From Sycon ciliatum (taxonomy: Eukaryota > Porifera > Calcarea > Leucosolenida > Sycettidae), in the NCBI RefSeq assembly GCF_964019385.1, contig NC_088653.1, forward strand, positions 13,857,154 through 13,921,153: a stretch of 64,000 nt of DNA. Direction: 5' to 3'. Numbering within the stretch: position 1 is the stretch's first letter; the number at the start of each line of letters is the position of its first letter. The translations under genes and the position numbers were made by a program. The notes beneath the pieces are model-generated. The model was not told the origin of the DNA. It worked only from the letters and a program-made list of their open reading frames with translations, and did no database searches. Positions 19,590 to 31,750 of the stretch are shown one piece after another.

Positions 19590-20867
19590 CCCACCAACTG
19601 ATGCTGATGGACGTGAACATGTACAAGAACAGGGTCATAGTCGAGACTAGTCCATGGCTCCAGTTTTTATCCCCTAGTCGGATTTCACAGAGCGAAACTG
19701 TACATATGTCTGTATTTCTCCGGGCAACCCTAGTATCAAGCAATACTGGGATTGTGCCATGTTTCTATTCTTATAGATTGTCTTGTCCGATTTTAACCTG
19801 TCCTCTTGCCTCGCTTTCGTGTCGTATCCAACTCGCACAAAAACAAGGCAAGCTCTGCATTGATAACGCACATAGTGAATGAGTTGAATCAACAAATGCA
19901 GGGCACAATTAGTTCTATGTGGTGAGGAGTTCTAGAGGTGAGCTTTCAAGCAAACACCAAATCAGCGGCTGCACTGTCACCGCAAGTATATGTACAATAT
20001 AACTGACAACCTCCGTATTGCATATAACTCTACAGTGCATGCTGAAGTTCAGCGTGGGTGCGTATCAGTTGCATCTCGGCATAACGATACATTTTGTAAA
20101 GGTTTTCTCCCACTGTCGGATCTCAGTGAGCGTAACTGTACAAATGTCTGTATTTCTCCTGGCAGTCCTAGTATCAGCCACTACTCGGATTGTGCTATGC
20201 TGCTACTCTTAGTTTGTCTTGTCCGACTTTTAGCCTGTCTGTTTGCCTGGCTACAGTGCCATCTCAGACACAGTAGCCTTTGACTTTTGTTTGCCTTATA
20301 GTTTACTTTTGGAGCTCGTGACGACTAGCACCACTCCCACACTGCAATCTGCTGCATATCGTCCGTCAATGCATTCACACCTAACACACCGTTAACGCAA
20401 ACCCTGTATTGAATAGGTATGTAGTGAATGCATTGACGGAAGATATTCAGACCCATGCAGTGTAGGAGTGGTGCTAGTCGTCACGAGCTCCAAGAGTGAA
20501 AGATAAGGCAAACAAAAAGCCACAGGCTACTGTGTTATGGGAGTACAGCAATATCAACAGAATCCAAACTGAATATGAAACGACAGTGTGTGGTGAGGTT
20601 GGGCGTGAATGCAGTTGCATCAAAGCATAATGAGGATTTGTCCTGTTTAGGACAATCGATATTTTGGGATACGATAGTTCTTTGTGCGCATATTTATCTG
20701 CCAGATATCCGAAACTGCAACGACTCTCATAAGGTGTAAAACACAATGGGAGATAATTTCAAAAGAAAGAGATTCATAAGAATAATTATTCTACTGCATA
20801 AAGAACAAAAGCAAATCAAATATGTTAGATGAAAGCTCGGTTTTATTTCTCCAAAAAGCTGCGTTCA
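19590..20867. repeat. Spacer modules and 3' flank of copy 4
   Basis: Two successive versions of the spacer block: GGCAACCCTAGTATCAAGCA at 19722 and GGCAGTCCTAGTATCAGCCA at 20158. Then the 3' flank with an AATAAA signal (minus, at about 20840-20846). No gene is seen. Confidence 0.6.
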
Positions 20868-21949
20868 TTATGTAGGGGAAAGAAGTGTTGTTACAGCGGT
20901 TGTAAACAGAGATTTTTGAAGTTCTTCACTTGTTTTCGAATCCAATGCAGGAGTGCAACCTGAACCAATCGATACTCCGCTATCATTCGCATGAGCACGG
21001 CCCCAATCGCACGAAAGGTTAATCCTATGGAACACATAGCGTGGCATAAAGAATTGAAAATCAGCTAGAATATTTATTTTAAAAGGCAAAATATGCGTGC
21101 AGAAACCACTGTTCTTGTGCATCGCTCACAGCCAGAAATATAAATCGTGAAATCGTTCCTCCATTCAATTCGCCCTCCCACCAAAAAAGCTATGACATTA
21201 AAGACCTTGGGTTCCCAGTAAAAAGGCAACGCCTGTTGGGACTCCCCTAGTAAATTAATCAAATCTACTACTACTACTACCTACTTTCTGACATTTTCAA
21301 TTGGGAATCTTTGTATTAAACCTAACGATACGGAAGCGTGTATGAATTTTAGATTGAATAATGAACGGATTTTGGGAACGTCTGAAGGGTATAAGCCTCC
21401 ACACCGGAACTTTAATTCCTCGATCAACTGCTCCGTGCCTAACAAATGATAACTGGACCACAGGGCCGGATATCTGGGGATTATAAATCCGATACAATTC
21501 AGCCATGACTCTTGGTAGATATGACTTGGTGTGAGCTTCTCCCATGATGATCCGCTCACTGCTGTTACATCTAAATCTTCGGTATCTCCTTCAAAGCACT
21601 CTGGTGTTCGCCAGACACAAACCTCCTCGACAACATAAGCTGCCCAATGGCTAGGACAATCGATAACGGCTATCCGTAGATCTTCACGACAAGCCAAATG
21701 CAGTCGACCCAGTGCATTCACGAAGTTCTCTTCAACTTAACCATCAAAAGATTGCGACGCACTACTGCAATCTCGGAGATTGATGACTAACCTTTTGCAT
21801 CGGCAGAGGTCGAGGGTGGTGTAGTTCTCCAATAAAAGTAAAGTGGGACCAAATTTCAAATCCAAAAACCTTCAGAATCTGAACAGCCTCGTCACAGTCA
21901 GCATTATAATGATGTTTCGGTCTTGAAAAACAAATTCTATATTGACCAT
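20868..21949 (-). pseudogene. MVNIE family, copy 4, broken and interrupted
   Basis: Start codon context intact at 21949. The N-terminal part is frameshifted near 21740-21900. The middle (21281-21721) reads DCPSHWAAYVVEEV. A ~75-bp LINE tail is inserted at about 21207-21281, and the C-terminal part has a further insertion near 21075 (tandem AAAATATT-like sequence). The LSPKP end is altered to LLSPT. It is of the same subfamily as copies 2, 3, 6, 8 and 9. Confidence 0.85.
21207..21281 (+). mobile_element. LINE 3' tail inserted in copy 4
   Basis: Reads GGTTCCCAGTAAAAAGGCAA, then TGTTGGGACTCCCCTAG, and ends with a CTA repeat. This is the reverse complement of the 3' terminus at 48969-49045, so this copy lies in the opposite orientation. 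Confidence 0.8.
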
Positions 21950-22025
21950 ATTCTAGCCGATTGCTAGGCTAAGATCAGGTTCACGCAAACTTGTCAGGAA
22001 TTGTGAAGGACTCAGTCTTTATGAA

Positions 22026-22037
22026 GCCGTCGACGGT
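22026..22037. promoter_or_regulatory. Family palindrome with one substitution, upstream of copy 4
   Basis: GCCGTCGACGGT, 77 bp upstream of the start codon of the broken copy 4. The outer A-T pair is lost. Confidence 0.4.
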
Positions 22038-23204
22038 GACCGACCAGATCTGCCCTGCTCTTTCAAATGAACCTGATGAACACTGACTGCTACTCTATAG
22101 AAACTTAGTCCTTATAGGTGAAAACAAAGGAGATTGTCTTCAACTCTTTTTTAGTTCTTGCGCTGCTGATCGGTGAGAGTTAAGACTCGCTATTTTCGAA
22201 ATCAGGTAAGTGTGAGAAAGAATGTGCTTACTTTCGGTGTGCAGATTGCGTTCAGGGCCCAGTTTGAAAAACGTCCGTTCACTGTTGTGACTTATATTCC
22301 AAGAAAGTTTTACGCAATGTGACACGTTTGTGAGAAATTTAGACCAGCGCTCTGCACAGAATGTATCAAATCCGGCCGTACCTACCGAGACCGAGAAATT
22401 CCACGCGGCTTCTGCTGGGCGATCACTTATAATAATAATGGGAAGGGAAGCAACATGCAGTCAATCATTAACGGGCTTACTGGCTTACTAGCAGTGGTAG
22501 TAATGGGTAAAGCTCCAGCAGTGAGATCGGAAGCAAACACAAAGTCACAATCTACACGGTCACTGGAAGTGCAAACATTACTTTTTATAACTATGACTCG
22601 ACATTGCATGCTGAGGTCAGCGTACTTGAGAAATTTTCTAGAATAGCAACACTATAACATAAACGAAACTCTTTTCCGATGTGTTGAAGTGGTAATTCCC
22701 CTTTCAATCATTGTCATTGTGTGAACATCTGAGAATGAAATCGACCACATCGGAGGAGAATCAATCTGCAGTTTGTTAAGGGGCTACAATGGTTTCGGAA
22801 CGTGAAGCATTTGGGATTATCACATGGCACCTGATTGTTGCCCATACTCCAGGGAATCAGCACCTTTCGTGCCGCGGGCAAAAAAAGGCGACATTGCCCG
22901 CAAAAAAAGTATTTTATTTCAGTGATCCCGTAAGTACGACAACTCTCTAGACTTTATGTACGACTTTATGCCAAGTCGCATTGTAGCATTGAGACGAAGA
23001 TGGAATTGATTTTGGAGATGGACGTCCAGGCAATGGACAAGGGATCGGACGTCTGCCATGTGGCGCTTACAGGGATCATTTGTTCAGTAATGTTTTGCAG
23101 CGTCCCCTTCGGTAAGCTTTTGGATAAAGACTCAGTTCTGCTCGATGCGGTACTGTGATCACAAAAAATTATTTGGAATAGCACAAATCCAACTCATCAT
23201 CGTG

Positions 23205-23950
23205 CGTTTGCCGAACCTACGATATGCAGATGACACCGGATTGTGTGCACATCCATCAGAAGTGTCCACCCTCACCAATGCTGTTAATGACGGTGGAAGA
23301 GAGAAGGGCCTGTCACTGAATCTGTCCAAAACCAAGATCATGCATATCGGAACCTGAACTGCTGGTGCAAACGATACTGCTCCAACGCCACTTGCGGTCG
23401 ATGGAGAAAGAATTGCAGAGGTGAGGAGATGCAATTATCTCGGATCCTGGAAGACAACAAACGGTGGTTGCAGCCTCGATATTCGATCAAGAATTGCCAT
23501 GGCGAAAGAGCGTATGCTCCAGTTGGAAAGACCACAACATCTCCAGACAGCTGAGAACCCGGATAGTGCATGCTCTTGTGTGGTCTGTCCTGCTGTATGG
23601 AGCTGAGAGTTGGACTCTCCTCCCTCTCGGGGGAGAGTTGGACTCTCCGGAAGCCAGATGAACGACGAATACAGGCAGCAGAAATGAGGTGCTACCGACG
23701 TATCCTAGATGGAGAAGCGCCCGAATGAAAGTAGCCTGGTGAAGTTGGGAGTACAGAGACAGCTGCTAGCCAGGATCTAGATACGCAAACTGACCTATTT
23801 CGAGCAAACCTGCCGCCCGTCTGGCTGCGAGCTTGAACCTGACGTGATGTTTGGTGTCGTGGATGGTGAGAAAAATCGTGGTCGTCCGAAGATTTCCTTT
23901 GCTGACAATATCGTTTCGTGCACTGGTGCACTCGATTTTTTCTCTTTTCA
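23205..23950 (+). pseudogene. RTE-type LINE RT C-terminus fragment
   Basis: Begins at the catalytic box LRYADDTG, then KGLSLNLSKTKIMHIG, YLGSWKTTNG with SLDIRSRIAMAKE, LLYGAESWTL, and ends with a GRPKISFADNI-like motif. This order is typical of the last third of RTE/BovB ORF2. A TGA follows MHIGT at 23355, and several frame changes follow. The 5' end is lost immediately before YADD. Confidence 0.8.
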
Positions 23951-24165
23951 GGCAGTTCACTTCCCAAACTGATCCTTTGAATTTGAAGTTCTCCCAATCA
24001 ATTCAAAAAATTATCACTCTCTTTCATCTCTGGTAGGATCAAGAAGCTGACCGTAAGTGGTCCCCTGGGGGAGGGAGAAAGACCCAAGTGCCATCAGTAT
24101 GTGTGGCACGTGTTGTGAGCTGCCTTTGGAGTGAAAAACTTGTCAGCGCCTTCTAGGTTCAGCCC

Positions 24166-24237
24166 GGTCCCATAGCTCAGTGGTTTAGAGCATTGCTCAT
24201 GACAAGCAAGGTCCCGGATTCGAGTCCTGGTGGGTCT
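24166..24237 (+). tRNA. tRNA-like SINE head 1 (probably not functional)
   Basis: 72 nt that fold as a cloverleaf: acceptor GGTCCCA/TGGGTCT with a mismatch, D stem GCTC/GAGC, anticodon stem TTGCT/AGCAA and a T arm with box B GGATTCGAGTCC. The anticodon loop CATGACA has A at position 33, where tRNAs have U, so I treat it as a SINE head. Confidence 0.45.
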
Positions 24238-24476
24238 GGCGATTTTTTCTCTTTTCACTCAGGCAGGTCACTTCCCCAACGGATCCTCTGAATTGGAAGT
24301 TCTCAAAATCATTTCAAAAAATTATCACTCCCTTTCCCTTCTGGTACGGTCAAGAAACTGACCGTAGGCGGTCACTTGGGGGAGGGAGAAAGACCCAAGT
24401 GCCATCAGTATGTGTGGCACGTGTTGTGAGCTGCCTTTGGAGTGAAAAACTTGTCAGCGCCTTCTAGGTTCAGCCC

Positions 24477-24550
24477 GGTCCCATAGCTCAGTGGTCAGTA
24501 GAGCATTGCTCATGACAAGCAAGGTCCCGGGTTCGAGTCCTGGTGGATCT
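24477..24550 (+). tRNA. tRNA-like SINE head 2 (probably not functional)
   Basis: Second copy, 74 nt, with a longer D loop and a better T stem (CCGGG/CCTGG). The acceptor stem is weaker. The same atypical anticodon loop CATGACA is present. Confidence 0.45.
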
Positions 24551-24669
24551 GGCGATTTATTCTCTTTTCATGCAGTTCACTTCCCAAACTGATCCTTTGA
24601 ATTTGAAGTTCTCCAAATCCTTTGCAAAATTTAGTTTATTTTACTTTTTTTATCTTTTTCGACAACGCA

Positions 24670-24670
<1 letters not shown>

Positions 24671-24702
<32 letters not shown>
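24671..24702. repeat. ATG trinucleotide microsatellite
   Basis: About ten ATG units. The paralogous site at 61691-61710 has about six and a half. Confidence 0.9.
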
Positions 24703-25769
24703 CGTGTGTTCTCAGATCCTCGCAAAGTCACTGCCTGTGTGTGGTCTTCCTGTGCCACGCAAAACTCGTACAAGGCTCATCTGTACTCTGCCTTCACCTT
24801 TGCTTGAACAACAAACACAACAATTCAGGAATGTTTTACAATGAAAAATATACCTATCTGGAGCTAAAAAAAAGAAACATAGTCCTGAGTTTTGCACACC
24901 AGGGAGTCGTCAAAATACAGTACTGTATTTGACAATTACTGATACACATGTAAACATGAAGAAACTCTTTGTGGTAGCACTCTTAATTTATCATCTGAAA
25001 TTATGATTCTGTTGTGCTTTGTTGTGGTTGCCATGTCTATTGCTAAGACGATTTCTGTCTTCTTCCGGCAACCACAGAACATATTATCACTTGCAAGATC
25101 TCTCCTGGAAGGCCTAGTAACAGGCGCTTCTGCTATTGTGTTGTGTTTCTTATCTTAGTTTGACTTGTGTGACGTTGAACCAGTCTGTTTGTCTGGCTGT
25201 ATTGCCATCATGGACGGCAGATCAATACCATAATGGACAGCACATAGTCAACACAAGCCTTGCATTGACTTAGCATCTCGTGAATGCATTGACTGACAAC
25301 ATTCAGAGTAATGACTACAATTTAGTAATGCTAGTCGTCACCCCCTCTAGGTCTGAGATCTAAGGCAAACAAACTGCTCAGTCACTGGAAGTGCAACAAA
25401 CCAGACGGCGTCCAAAATACATAATGACATGACAGTGCATGTTGATCTAGAGTCACGATGCGCATCATTTTATACACAGCGTCCTTGGTTTGGCAATCTT
25501 TTTTTTGGATAGGATAGACCAGTGCATGAATAAAGGATGCCAAATATCAGAAACTGCAACGAATTTCAAAATCTATTATTATAACGCAACGAAGGATAGT
25601 GAAAAGCAAAATTAACTAATGGTAGGCGTTGATTTGAGATAAAAATCATGCGGGCTAAAAAAAGAATTGGATCAATCACCTCAGGTATAAGCTGATTGGA
25701 ATGGAAGAAAGGTGTTTTACTCATGTAAAGATCCGCGGCGATACAAGCGATTGGCGGATATACAGGCGT
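24703..25769. repeat. Spacer and 3' flank of copy 5
   Basis: Matches 61711-62545 up to about 25515, then the 3' flank shared with copy 1. It contains the diverged block CCTAGTAACAGGCGCTTCTG at 25115. No gene is seen. Confidence 0.6.
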
Positions 25770-26813
25770 TCATGGTTTCGGTGATAAAACTGTTGTAACC
25801 ACGTTTGTCTTCAAAGATGAAGCATAATATAATGTTGGAACATTGTTTGCCACCACAGATTCGTCAAATTCGTCAAATTCTTCCTCTGCCCCAGAATACA
25901 ATCCAGGAAAATATAAACCCATTACTTCTCTGTGCGATTCTGCATCGCTAGAATCAAAAAGCGAACAGACGCCAACTTCTTTTAAAACATATTGAAGCGT
26001 AATGGATTGAAAGTCAGCAAGAATATTGAGAAAATATTTGCGAGCGGAAACCGCCAAACTTGTGCAAAGCTCACAGCCTTCGATAAATATGCTGAATTGT
26101 TTAGGGTACTGCCTTTTCCGAATCAGAAAAGCTAGCACAAAAGTGAACACATTTCTGAAGTACTGAAGACGTACATCACAATGTGGCTCTATGGCATGAT
26201 GTAAGCAGTTCAAGTTAAAACTATACCTGAAGGGGCGTTGTTGGGGCCAGGACTTTCCAAATTCGAATTCTAACCTCTCGGTCCTCGTCTCCGCGCCATA
26301 TAAGCTAAAATCAGGCCAGCGAACTTCAATTCTGTCGTATTTAAACCATAAAAGTTCCAAACAGCTCACTAATGATGTTTGGTATAGATAACTGGATGTG
26401 AGTGACTGCCATGGTGATCCAGTTACCATATCCACTTGTACGTTATCCCTTCTTCCGTTGTAATACAGAGCCCATCGCCAGCGTATAAGCGTCATGACAA
26501 CTTCAGTTGTCCAATGGCTAGGGCAATTGATAACTATCACCGACAAATGATCATGGAAAGCTAATCGAAGTCTACGCAAGGCATTCAAGAAGTTCTCTTC
26601 AGCAAAACCACCAAATTTGCCCAACGCACTACTGCGACGTCCGAGATTTAAGATTAACTTTTCGCATCCGGATAGGTCGAGGGTGGTGTAGCTCAGCAAT
26701 AGTAAATTAGGACGAAATTCCAAATGCACAACCTGATTCATCTCAAAGGAATCGTTACGAGGCTCATGATCACCATATTTTAAGGCCGCAAAATCTACTT
26801 CTATATTGACCAT
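25770..26813 (-). CDS. Unrecognised multicopy family protein, copy 5 (intact, 347 aa)
   Basis: Very similar to copy 1 along its whole length, with NCPSHW, EGCELCTSLAVSARK and VLSPKP all present. The acidic run is EEEFDEFDES rather than EEESDESDES. A stop codon (TAA) lies in frame 14 codons upstream of MVN (YEAG is Y-stop-AG here), which fixes the start in this copy. The flanks match copy 1 from about 25250 to 27110. Confidence 0.7.
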   Translation of the reverse strand: MVNIEVDFAALKYGDHEPRNDSFEMNQVVHLEFRPNLLLLSYTTLDLSGCEKLILNLGRRSSALGKFGGFAEENFLNALRRLRLAFHDHLSVIVINCPSHWTTEVVMTLIRWRWALYYNGRRDNVQVDMVTGSPWQSLTSSYLYQTSLVSCLELLWFKYDRIEVRWPDFSLYGAETRTERLEFEFGKSWPQQRPFRYSFNLNCLHHAIEPHCDVRLQYFRNVFTFVLAFLIRKRQYPKQFSIFIEGCELCTSLAVSARKYFLNILADFQSITLQYVLKEVGVCSLFDSSDAESHREVMGLYFPGLYSGAEEEFDEFDESVVANNVPTLYYASSLKTNVVTTVLSPKP

Positions 26814-26889
26814 ATTCTGGCTAATTTCTAGGATAAGACCAGCTTAATACAAACTTGTGAGGAGTTATGAAGGACTCAGTCTCTATGAA

Positions 26890-26901
26890 ACCGTCGACGG
26901 T
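26890..26901. promoter_or_regulatory. Palindrome ACCGTCGACGGT, 77 bp upstream of copy 5
   Basis: Perfect site in the 5' flank of an intact gene. Confidence 0.5.
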
Positions 26902-27322
26902 GACTGACCAGATTAAAGCTGCTCTCCTCTTTCAAATGAACCTGATGAACACTGCCTGCTACTCTCTAGAAATCAAGTACTTAAAGGTGAAAACAAAGGT
27001 GTTTGTCTGCAACTCTGTGTTAGCGTTTGCTTAGATGATAGGTGATAGTCGATAATGTTTCTACACACAATCGGGAAAGTGTGAGTAGGAATGTGTTTAG
27101 TGTCGGTGGTTAGGTTACTTTCGTTGTCCAGGTTGCTTAACATCCATTGAGTGTTGGTAATAATATTGTACGATGTGACACATTTGTGAGACATTTAGAC
27201 CAGCGCTCTTCATATTACGTATCAAATCAAGCCGTACCAATCGAGACCGAGGAATTCCACGTAAATTCTCACACGAGGCTTCTGGTGGGGGAGATCTGCC
27301 AGGCGAGTTCTTAGAATAATAG

Positions 27323-27644
27323 CAAGAGTAGATAAACAAGAGTGTGCAACTCCCGGATCCGCGCGGATGTGTTGGCCCATGGCGGAATTTTTTGATACCG
27401 TAATCTTTTCGACCACCCACGCGCTGCTAGTCTTTTGGAAAGTTTTGCCTCGTGCACTTGGCCGCGCTTACATTACAATGTCGGTGCCCAGCATGTGCTC
27501 TCACACTGCTTTGCGGCAAGAAGCCTGTTTTTTTCTGAAAATAGGTGACGTCAACAAAATATTCCGCCGTGGGCAGGGGAAGGGGGTATCAGGAGATTGT
27601 GCCGGAGAGACCCGGAGTTGCACACTCTTATTTATCTACTCTTG
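27323..27644. mobile_element. hAT-like MITE
   Basis: 322 bp with ~30-bp inverted ends beginning CAAGAGTAGATAAA. One mismatch (C/T) lies within the first 30 bases. It is flanked by ATAATAG at 27316-27322 and 27645-27651. A 7-8 bp duplication with CA...TG ends fits hAT. No transposase frame is present. Confidence 0.75.
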
Positions 27645-28400
27645 ATAATAGTGATAAAAGATGGAACATGCAGTCAGTCGGTAAAGCGATGATTGTGAAC
27701 TGGGAATGTGCAGCATTTAGTGCAATATGCGCACCAGGGGGGCAGTTTTACATTATAGTACTGCCAACCGTGCTGCAACCCACAGTCAACTGGGAAATTG
27801 TGCCCAGGCACAAGGGGTACATGGATGAGGCTAATACCATTATCGGCACTTGTGCCAGTGGTTGTGAGACTTTTACAGGGTGATAGCGGCCGTCGTGAGT
27901 TCCCTTCGGGACCGGACACGATAATTTCTTACTGCCCCTTGGTGCCGCACAATTGCTCAGCACTAACAATTCAGTTGAAGGGCATATAATCGCCGAGGAT
28001 GGTGCTAAGGTGCAAACCGACTCTAACGTCGAATCTCTGCAAACATTTTTGGCAATATAGGACCTCTACGGAAACTGTCTGATACTCAACGCCTCAGCCT
28101 GTCCCTTGCAGTATGTTTAGTCAGACAGCATGCCTATCGAGGGGGGGGGGGGGCGTTTGCGAAGGTTGGCAACAAACTAAAATTTATGCGCTGTCCCCGA
28201 TCTAAACCAGCCACCAAAATATCAGCCGTACAGTGGCACAGTGGTGAAATGAATTGCTATACTAAGGGATGTTTGCAAGCAGAAAACAGTCATGGGCAGC
28301 AGACAGAGACGTGCGTTTGACTGGAACGACCTAGACAGAATTTATCAGTGCCAACGCAAGACAGTTGGCGGCCGACTTCCTACTGATCTTGATATGTACA
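27645..28400. repeat. Spacer modules upstream of copy 5
   Basis: Includes the insertion-like block 27758-27935 shared with 7303-7510, the recurrent block around 27990-28080, a run of 13 G at 28141-28153, and at 28305-28415 a plus-strand stretch that reads RRAFDWNDLDRIYQCQRK and recurs at 50050. Confidence 0.55.
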
Positions 28401-28404
28401 TGGC

Positions 28405-31050
28405 TGAATGCGCTGAATGTTGCTGTGTCAGGGCCCACAGTCCGCAGTTATACAACAGGATAGGCAAAATGAGGGCAGAGAAAATACAAAGTCTGGAGCT
28501 CAGTTTATTACGCTTCCACGAAATGGAGCCAAACGCTCTATTCGCAGCACCTATTCTTGCCTGAATATCCTCTGCGGACCCTAACAAAGAGCCAAGGAGC
28601 TTGACAGATCGCCAAGAGGAGTCGGCTTTAGTTACTGTAATATATTGTGTTTTCTGAATATTTAACATTAGGTTATCTTCTTTGAATTTTTCACTTGATT
28701 TCTCCACAATCTCCTCGACTTCTCGCCTCTCCGTGTCATGGATTGCTGTGTCGTCTGCATATTCGGTGGTTGGTGCTGGTAAAGATAAGTGCGATAGTAT
28801 AGGATCAAGGTGGTGCATGGCTTCCTCAGCATACTTATTGTACATGATGGGAGAGACCGGATCCCCCTGCACTACTCCGATATTTGTAGCAAACGCTTTG
28901 TCTAAATGAGAACTGAGTCTCACTCTCACCGTCGTGTCCGAGATCAGAGTGGCAACGACATCAGTGGCAGCTCCAGAGTCTGAAAATCGCGCCAACGCCT
29001 TCTCACGGACAATGGTATCAAATGCTCCGCTGAAGTCTAATAGTGCGGCAGAGTATTTCCAGTCACCGAGTAGTGCACGTTCGCACATGACACGCGTATA
29101 GAAAACTCCGTCAGCCGTGGAGCGTCCGGGTGTAAAGCCTGCCTGAATTTCACGTACATATGAGGTGGTAGATTGTTGTGAACGCATGGTGATGATGCGG
29201 GTCAGCACCTTGCGAACAACTGATAGCAGCATGACCGGTCTATAACTTTTCGGTGCACCCATAGGTTTTTCTCGTTTGTATACTGGCACCAGAAGGCCAC
29301 ATCTAAGGCCAGGTGGGCAATAGTGGAGTTCCTTAATGGAGTTGAATAGGGTAGTCAGCCATGGAGTAATGACAGTCGAAGCCGTACGTAGCAGTGCCGC
29401 ACTGATCCCATCACATCCAACAGCGCCTCCGATTTTCTGGTGCATGATGGCCTTCCTAATCTCTTCAGAGGTAAATGGTTCGTCTTCTGCCTTACTGTTA
29501 GTTTGTGCTGGGGAAAGCGTTCGCTGGTCGCTCCGGTAAAACACTGATGCGAAATACTTGCTGAATTCCTCCAAATTCCAATTTACATTTGTGACATTTT
29601 CACCACTATCCTTTGCGAGTCGTACTGGGGAAGGTTTGTCAGGATTTCGAAGTGCTTTTAGCTGTTTGATGGCATTGAAGTACGATCTTGCATCCGGGCG
29701 TAATGCGTCCACCGCCTCCGCTTTGTGCTGCCAATATAAGTCACCTTCGTTTCTGAGTAATGCTCGGATACGGTGAAGGATCTTGTTTCTACTTTGTGTT
29801 AGTTCTTTCCGCTTGTTCGGATCTTTTTCCATATGTATCCGGCTGTGGATTTCTTTTTGTTGAGTTGATAGCTGAATAACAGCAGGGCTCGTACTTCTAG
29901 CAATCCTCTTCTGTGGTTTCTTTCTTCCAAATGCCTTTTCCGCTGCTGCATGGGTAGATGACACAAATCTCTCCCAGGTTTGGTCTAGCGTGGAAATATC
30001 TTCAGGCAGGGTGTTTATGTCTGGCAACGTGCTTGCATTTTTGAAACTTTCAGCAGAGTCTTGTGTGGGTTCGTTATACGTGATGAAACAGCGGTCGTTG
30101 GTTGCTTTAGATGTTGTACACCGCCAGAATGTTAGTCGAAAATCTGCAATAACCGGATGGTGATCGGATCTTGTTCTGAATCCACCGTATGATCTGGCAT
30201 TTACAACGCGCACTGTGTTTGATCTTCGCATTATCACAAAATCAATCATGTTTCGAACAGGTTGGCCATCCCTGTGTACGAGCCCATCCGAGAACCATGT
30301 CGAACGATGCTGCATACGATGGTTGAACATGGTGTTGCATAAAATCAGATTTTGCTCCTCACACAGCTCAATCAGTCTCTCACCGTTCGCGTTGCTTGAT
30401 ACGTGCTTGGAGAAACATCCCACTGCACCTCCTGAAGCAGGTCGGGCGCTCCCTATTTTTGCATTCAGGTCTCCCAATATCATAAAAATTAATCATCTCT
30501 TCTACTGACCTCCCGGGCAATACCTCGTAGTGCGGAGTAGAAGTCATCTGTTTCCTGAGGATGTGATGTCGAGCGTTGCAGCGTCGGAGCGTAGCAGCAG
30601 ATCACCATGAGGGAGTTGCTGTCAGGTCGAGGTCCATCTCGGAGACGAACTTATATAATCCGTTCGGAGATAAATTTGTACGACTCCACATTATTTATTA
30701 GTTTCTTGTTGATGAGAAGGCCAACTCCAGCTCTGGACGACGAGCCACCCGAACGATACAGAACATGTCCGTTGTCGTACGTGTCTACACCGGCTCCGTT
30801 CAGCCAGGTCTCCGTCAGTCCGAGGATGGCAAGCCTGTATTGTTCGAAATCTTGTATTATTGTAATTTTCTTGATGTTGCTTTTCAAGGAACGAGCGTTG
30901 AACGTTCCTGCTCTGTGGGACGAGTCATTCTTACTGCGCTCCGTAAATATAGTTGCCTTCGGCATATTCAAGCAACTCATCTAGTAGCAACTTATCTGTC
31001 TGGAAACATTATCAAGGAACAAAAGTCTCTCGCAAGAGCGAGAGCTGCCG
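28405..31050 (-). mobile_element. RTE-type LINE, endonuclease plus reverse transcriptase, nearly full length
   Basis: Minus strand. The endonuclease N-terminus (30651-30980) reads GTFNARSLKSN, LGLTETWLNG and AGVGLLINKK. After two small frame changes (30484-30650) the main frame (28345-30483) gives ILGDLNAKIGS, MIDFVIMRRS and SDHHPVIADF. RT follows: PVYKREKPMGAPKSYRPVML, LLDFSGAFDT, VVQGDPVSPIMYN, and the catalytic EYADDTA. The combined endonuclease and RT style is that of the RTE clade. It entered the array spacer: both flanks are array modules, and the last ~18 codons of the open frame are spacer. The frame changes suggest it is inactive but relatively young. Confidence 0.85.
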
Positions 31051-31750
31051 GGAGCTCAACTCGACAAATCAAAGTTATGAGCTCTAAGGCAAACACAAAA
31101 TAATCACGTGATGTACTGTCACTGGACGTACATGTAAAACAATACCTACAGTCTCCATAATTATAGTATATAACTCTACAGTGCATGTTGAAGTTCAGCA
31201 TGAAAGCCGCTCAGTTGCGCCTCAGCATAACGATACATTTTTTTTCTCCCACTGTCGGATCTCAGTGAGTGCAACTGTACGTATGCCTGTATTTGTCTTG
31301 GCAGTCCTAGCGTCAGACAATACTGTGATTGTGCCATGTTCCTACTTCAGTACTTTTAGTTTGTCTTATCTGACTTTTAACCCACAAGCATGCATGCATA
31401 CACACAATAACACTTAAAACAAACAAAACATGAATATGCACATTTATCCAGACACGCTCTCACGCACACACCCATGTGTATGTCAAACGTACACAACGTG
31501 GACACATGTACACCAAGCAGATAAAATACAAGGAAGTGGGGTTTGCCATAGTTTTTTTTTCTTTCAATTTTGTCTGATAAATATTTTCGAGATTTTGCAT
31601 CTCCGTGGATAACATTGAGCCAAGAATTATGCAATAAACCAGAAGAGATATCTCTTCACAAGTAGGCAAATAAATGCGTAGGTGCCCGGCAACAGCAATC
31701 GGGCGAGTCACAGCAATGTACGTATTGCAACTTCAATGATACACATACAC
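31051..31750. repeat. Spacer modules
   Basis: Array spacer with the GGCAGTCCTAGCGTCAGACA block at 31299, then CA-rich sequence at 31390-31520. No gene is seen. Confidence 0.5.

Larger units (their letters stand above)
24000..24620 (+). mobile_element. tRNA-derived SINE dimer fused to RTE 3' sequence
   Basis: Two tandem units with a period of about 301-311 bp. Each has an internal body (CACTTCCCCAACGGATCC-like, then GGGGGAGGGAGAAAGACCCA) and a tRNA-like head. The body is also found immediately after the RTE fragment, so LINE and SINE share their 3' sequence. The paralog at 61.4-61.6 kb has one body and no tRNA head. Confidence 0.65.
22150..25515. repeat. Large paralogous block, duplicate of 59645-62545
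   Basis: High similarity across the family 5' flank, a non-coding segment, an RTE RT fragment, a trinucleotide repeat and spacer. The copy here carries an extra ~0.5 kb of tRNA-SINE sequence absent from the other. Confidence 0.8.

Noticed and set aside
22427-22646. Small genes near 22.5 and 59.9 kb on both strands (about 60-89 codons)
   Set aside because: The frame is open in both paralogs only because the DNA is a recent duplicate; no motif and both strands equally open.
24166-24550. Two functional tRNA genes
   Set aside because: The anticodon loop lacks U33, the acceptor stems have mismatches, and both copies sit inside tandem SINE units.
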